From the IMG/VR virus record IMGVR_UViG_3300046654_000024, positions 1-36,019 of that record: DNA of 36,019 bases. One strand, 5' to 3'. The stretch comes from a virus. The notes under the pieces are model-generated. The model was not told where the DNA came from. It ran no database searches and saw nothing but the letters and a program-made list of their open reading frames with translations. This document shows, piece by piece, positions 34,178-36,019 of this stretch (position 1 is the first letter of the stretch; each line of letters opens with the position of its first letter). The position numbers and the translations under genes were made by a program.

Positions 34178-34735
34178 CTATACCACCTCCTGTATCTCGA
34201 ACCGCCACGCCCGCTCCTTCTCCATCGAGAGGGCCATCTGGACCAGCCACCTCAGATTTGTCACCGTCTCCGGCAAGCCATCCACCGGCCACAATCCCAC
34301 CGGCTCATCCGTACACGTCTCCAGATTCAAGATCGCGTCCGAGAAGCAGAGGAAGTAGTGGACCTGGAACGTAACCTCTCCCGGCGTCTTCTCCGACCCG
34401 GAGATCGTCGCGAACTGGCGCCACCGCACCAACCACTCCCGCGACGGCAGACTAACGCCAGCTTCTTCCAGGAACTCCCGACGCATCGCTTCCTCTACCC
34501 TCTCTCCTAGTTCCACCTTCCCACCAACCCCGTTCCACTTCCCAGCCTGCCACTCCGGCCGGTTCTTATGGACCAGCGCCACAGACTCCCGATCCTCGCT
34601 GAACAGCAGCCCTACCACGTATTCGATCGTCCCACTCGGCGCTGTCGCCTGCCTGTGCTCCTGCAAATACTCCGCCACGTACTCGTCGTTCAGCCTGTCC
34701 GCCTCACCCCACCCCGCTGGTTTCGTTTCACTCAC
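34178..34735 (-). CDS. NUDIX hydrolase (MutT-like)
   Basis: 185 residues, GTG start overlapping the previous stop (GTGA). After an N-terminal extension the NUDIX domain begins IEYVVGLLFSEDRESVALVH and carries the full box: GGKVELGERVEEAMRREF, then LEEAGV, which matches Gx5Ex7REUxEExGU. Such enzymes hydrolyse nucleoside diphosphates linked to X, for example oxidised dNTPs, NAD-type or capped substrates; the actual substrate is unknown. It belongs to the metabolic part of the right operon. Confidence 0.9.
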   Translation of the reverse strand: MSETKPAGWGEADRLNDEYVAEYLQEHRQATAPSGTIEYVVGLLFSEDRESVALVHKNRPEWQAGKWNGVGGKVELGERVEEAMRREFLEEAGVSLPSREWLVRWRQFATISGSEKTPGEVTFQVHYFLCFSDAILNLETCTDEPVGLWPVDGLPETVTNLRWLVQMALSMEKERAWRFEIQEVV

Positions 34736-35106
34736 ACCGACCTCCCAACCCCTTGCACCACCGCACTAAACTCCGGCAACACCCGCCCGTCCTCCGTGTC
34801 CATCCGCGCCCACAAGTGCAGACAGTTCGGATGAATGTTCACATACTTCGACGTCGGCGGAAGCACCGCGTAAGCGTACCGATCCCCAATGAACGCGGCC
34901 TTCACCTTACATGTGTCCGCGTGGTTCGGTACCCAGTCCTTCCGCGAGTAGCTCACATGCAACCACGGGTTGCCGTCTTCCTTGAACTCGCAGTCCACCA
35001 ACACCCGAATCCCGCCACCGTCTTCCCGTAACGCAAACCCGTCACCCCAGCGCTGCAAAACTGTCCAACCCTTCGGTGCGTGAAAGTGCCACTCGAACCG
35101 CTCCAT
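34732..35106 (-). CDS. DUF7694-like phage protein
   Basis: 124 residues from the ATG at 35106 (TGATG overlap). HFHAPKGWTVLQRWGDGFAL, LVDCEFKEDGNPWLHVSYSR, then CKVKAAFIGDRYAYAVLPPT and YVNIHPNCLHLWARMDTEDG. The HVSxSR...VKxxFIG...P....NIHPxCLHLW pattern recalls the DUF7694 group of phage proteins, function unknown. Confidence 0.75.
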   Translation of the reverse strand: MERFEWHFHAPKGWTVLQRWGDGFALREDGGGIRVLVDCEFKEDGNPWLHVSYSRKDWVPNHADTCKVKAAFIGDRYAYAVLPPTSKYVNIHPNCLHLWARMDTEDGRVLPEFSAVVQGVGRSV

Positions 35107-35576
35107 CAATCACCGCCCATCAACATCGCCCGCACCGCCTGCCACTCGTGATTCCGGAATGCAGACCCGGCGTATATCCTCAGTTCACCTCGATGGTTGT
35201 GACCATTTTCCTCGATGTATCGTTGCGCCCCTGCCTCCGTGAAGAACGGCTGCACATACTCCCAGTACTCGTGATACCCCACCCGACGCAGTTGGTCGCA
35301 TCGGCCCTCGCTCAAAACCCAACCACCTCTCCCGTCCTCTTCAACCACCGGCTCATCGCCGTGGTCTCCGTACCAAGCCTCCGCCAGCACCGCCAACTCC
35401 GCCGAAACCTCCCCCTCGTCCGGCCACATCCACGCAATCTTCGGATCGTAGTCAGTGTCGATCCCGTATACCCGCTTCCGCTCCTGAACCTCGAATATCG
35501 GATGCGCCGTGATCCGGTTGTTCTGCGTCCGCAACCGCTCCCCCATCGCGTCAAGGCTGAACATGTCGCTCGCCAT
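35106..35576 (-). CDS. Conserved hypothetical phage protein
   Basis: 156 residues from the ATG at 35576 (TGATG overlap, GGAG 4 nt upstream). MASDMFSLDAMGERLRTQNN, RITAHPIFEVQERKRVYGID, then FFTEAGAQRYIEENGHNHRG. The TAHPIFxVQxRxRxxGxD opening is common in phage genomes and usually unannotated. Acidic overall, no membrane segment. Confidence 0.75.
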   Translation of the reverse strand: MASDMFSLDAMGERLRTQNNRITAHPIFEVQERKRVYGIDTDYDPKIAWMWPDEGEVSAELAVLAEAWYGDHGDEPVVEEDGRGGWVLSEGRCDQLRRVGYHEYWEYVQPFFTEAGAQRYIEENGHNHRGELRIYAGSAFRNHEWQAVRAMLMGGD

Positions 35577-35770
35577 CACTCTCCTCCACCTTTCCTTACC
35601 CCCGGCTCCGGCGCCGCGTCAATCGCCTCGCGCAGCGAATGGTACAGCCATTCTTTCCCCTTCCTCGGCCGCGCGATAATCCTCCCACTCGCCGTCACCC
35701 CATACCAGTGCCGGTGCATCACCACCGCCTCTATCCGCTCCAACTTGTCCAGCCTCTCTGTGTCCGTCAC
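35576..35770 (-). CDS. Small hypothetical protein
   Basis: 64 residues with the GTG at 35770, which overlaps the previous stop as GTGA and has GGAGG 4 nt upstream; the ATG at 35773 abuts the ribosome site. TDTERLDKLERIEAVVMHRH, then WYGVTASGRIIARPRKGKEW and LYHSLREAIDAAPEPGVRKG. Basic, probably a small single domain. Unrecognised. Confidence 0.65.
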   Translation of the reverse strand: MTDTERLDKLERIEAVVMHRHWYGVTASGRIIARPRKGKEWLYHSLREAIDAAPEPGVRKGGGE

Positions 35771-36003
35771 CATACCTCCGGATCCTCCTCCACCACCTGC
35801 CCATCCCCCACCCGCTCCACCCTCGTCTTCACCACCATACGCTTCAGCCGCCCTGCCCGCCTAGGCTTCACTTCCGCCGACGCGGCATCAGAAACCCCAA
35901 CAACGTCCACCACACCAACAACCCCAACACTACCCAGACTCCCGTCATCTTGAACGTCCTCCACTTCTCTTGTAGACACTTCACCAGCCCCACGCTCCCC
36001 CAC
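35767..36003 (-). CDS. Hypothetical protein, start uncertain, possibly cut by the window edge
   Basis: An open frame of 78 residues from a GTG at 36003: Val/Gly/Asp-rich N-terminal half, then ASAEVKPRRAGRLKRMVVKT and RVERVGDGQVVEEDPEVW. The true start may lie beyond the window. Its stop overlaps the next gene as GTGA, which supports it as real. Confidence 0.45.
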   Translation of the reverse strand: MGERGAGEVSTREVEDVQDDGSLGSVGVVGVVDVVGVSDAASAEVKPRRAGRLKRMVVKTRVERVGDGQVVEEDPEVW

Positions 36004-36019
36004 CGGACCTGCCCCAGCC

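Noticed and set aside
33293-35953. Several plus-strand Pro/Arg-rich open frames in the right operon
   Set aside because: Each is antisense to an overlapping minus-strand gene with proper starts; their Pro/Arg-rich make-up is typical of shadow frames.
1-36019. CRISPR arrays
   Set aside because: No regularly spaced repeats; the recurring 14-mer is irregularly spaced by kilobases.
1-36019. Insertion sequences, transposase or integrase
   Set aside because: No DDE, HUH, serine or tyrosine recombinase motif recognised; mobile elements here are homing-type nucleases.

Overview
The window is a 36 kb piece of a tailed double-stranded DNA phage genome (Caudoviricetes), or of a prophage. It carries the large terminase, portal, scaffold-like and major capsid genes, a phage tRNA array, homing-type endonucleases, and many small genes whose starts overlap the previous stop as ATGA, GTGA or TGATG. 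The long P22-like portal and large terminase fit a virus with a portal-terminase headful motor, but no tail gene is recognised, so morphology is open. The host is unknown. Ribosome binding sites (AGGAGG type) and promoters (TTGAC-N17-TAnnnT) are sigma70-like and the base composition is GC-rich. No integrase, rRNA or CRISPR array is seen.

Layout. Nearly all resident genes read right to left. From the right: 36003-30517 is a densely overlapping run of small genes with a NUDIX hydrolase, a DnaQ-like exonuclease, a lipoprotein and small membrane proteins. It ends in a strong terminator at 30464-30494. A new promoter (30410-30438) then starts a ParB/sulfiredoxin-fold protein, a RyR-domain protein and small genes down to a hairpin at 28444-28470. 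Next come two hypothetical genes, a membrane protein, a small-terminase candidate and the large terminase (28422-22429). A promoter at 22150-22178 drives ten tRNA-like genes (22044-20162), interleaved with a GGQ-domain release or rescue factor, a small membrane protein and a short ORF. Further left come accessory genes, the portal (16632-14770), a scaffold-like gene, the major capsid gene (9143-8157), a gene with a reading-frame break, a triple-repeat fibre or decoration protein, and a promoter/terminator boundary at 6146-6236. A second run of small genes follows, with an ASCH-domain protein, an NDP-sugar epimerase and a structural protein (5956-1506).

Plus-strand cassettes interrupt this order at 76-510, 1003-1497, 9174-10213, 12453-12832, 13424-14773, 19094-19498 and 25404-25963. 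Most carry HNH or endonuclease VII nucleases, or accessory proteins. Several begin with a -10 box only 6-7 nt before the start codon, which predicts leaderless mRNAs. Two end with their stop codon overlapping the stop codon of the resident late gene.

Most notable: (1) the GGQ factor gene runs 43 nt into tRNA-Cys, so RNase P maturation of the tRNA would remove the factor's stop codon; (2) a 14-bp palindrome, GTCCAAYRTTGGAC, occurs seven times exactly and twice nearly so; (3) several tRNAs break conserved rules; (4) the gene after the major capsid gene appears split between two frames; (5) a GIY-YIG plus HNH fusion and a related HNH protein flank the portal gene.
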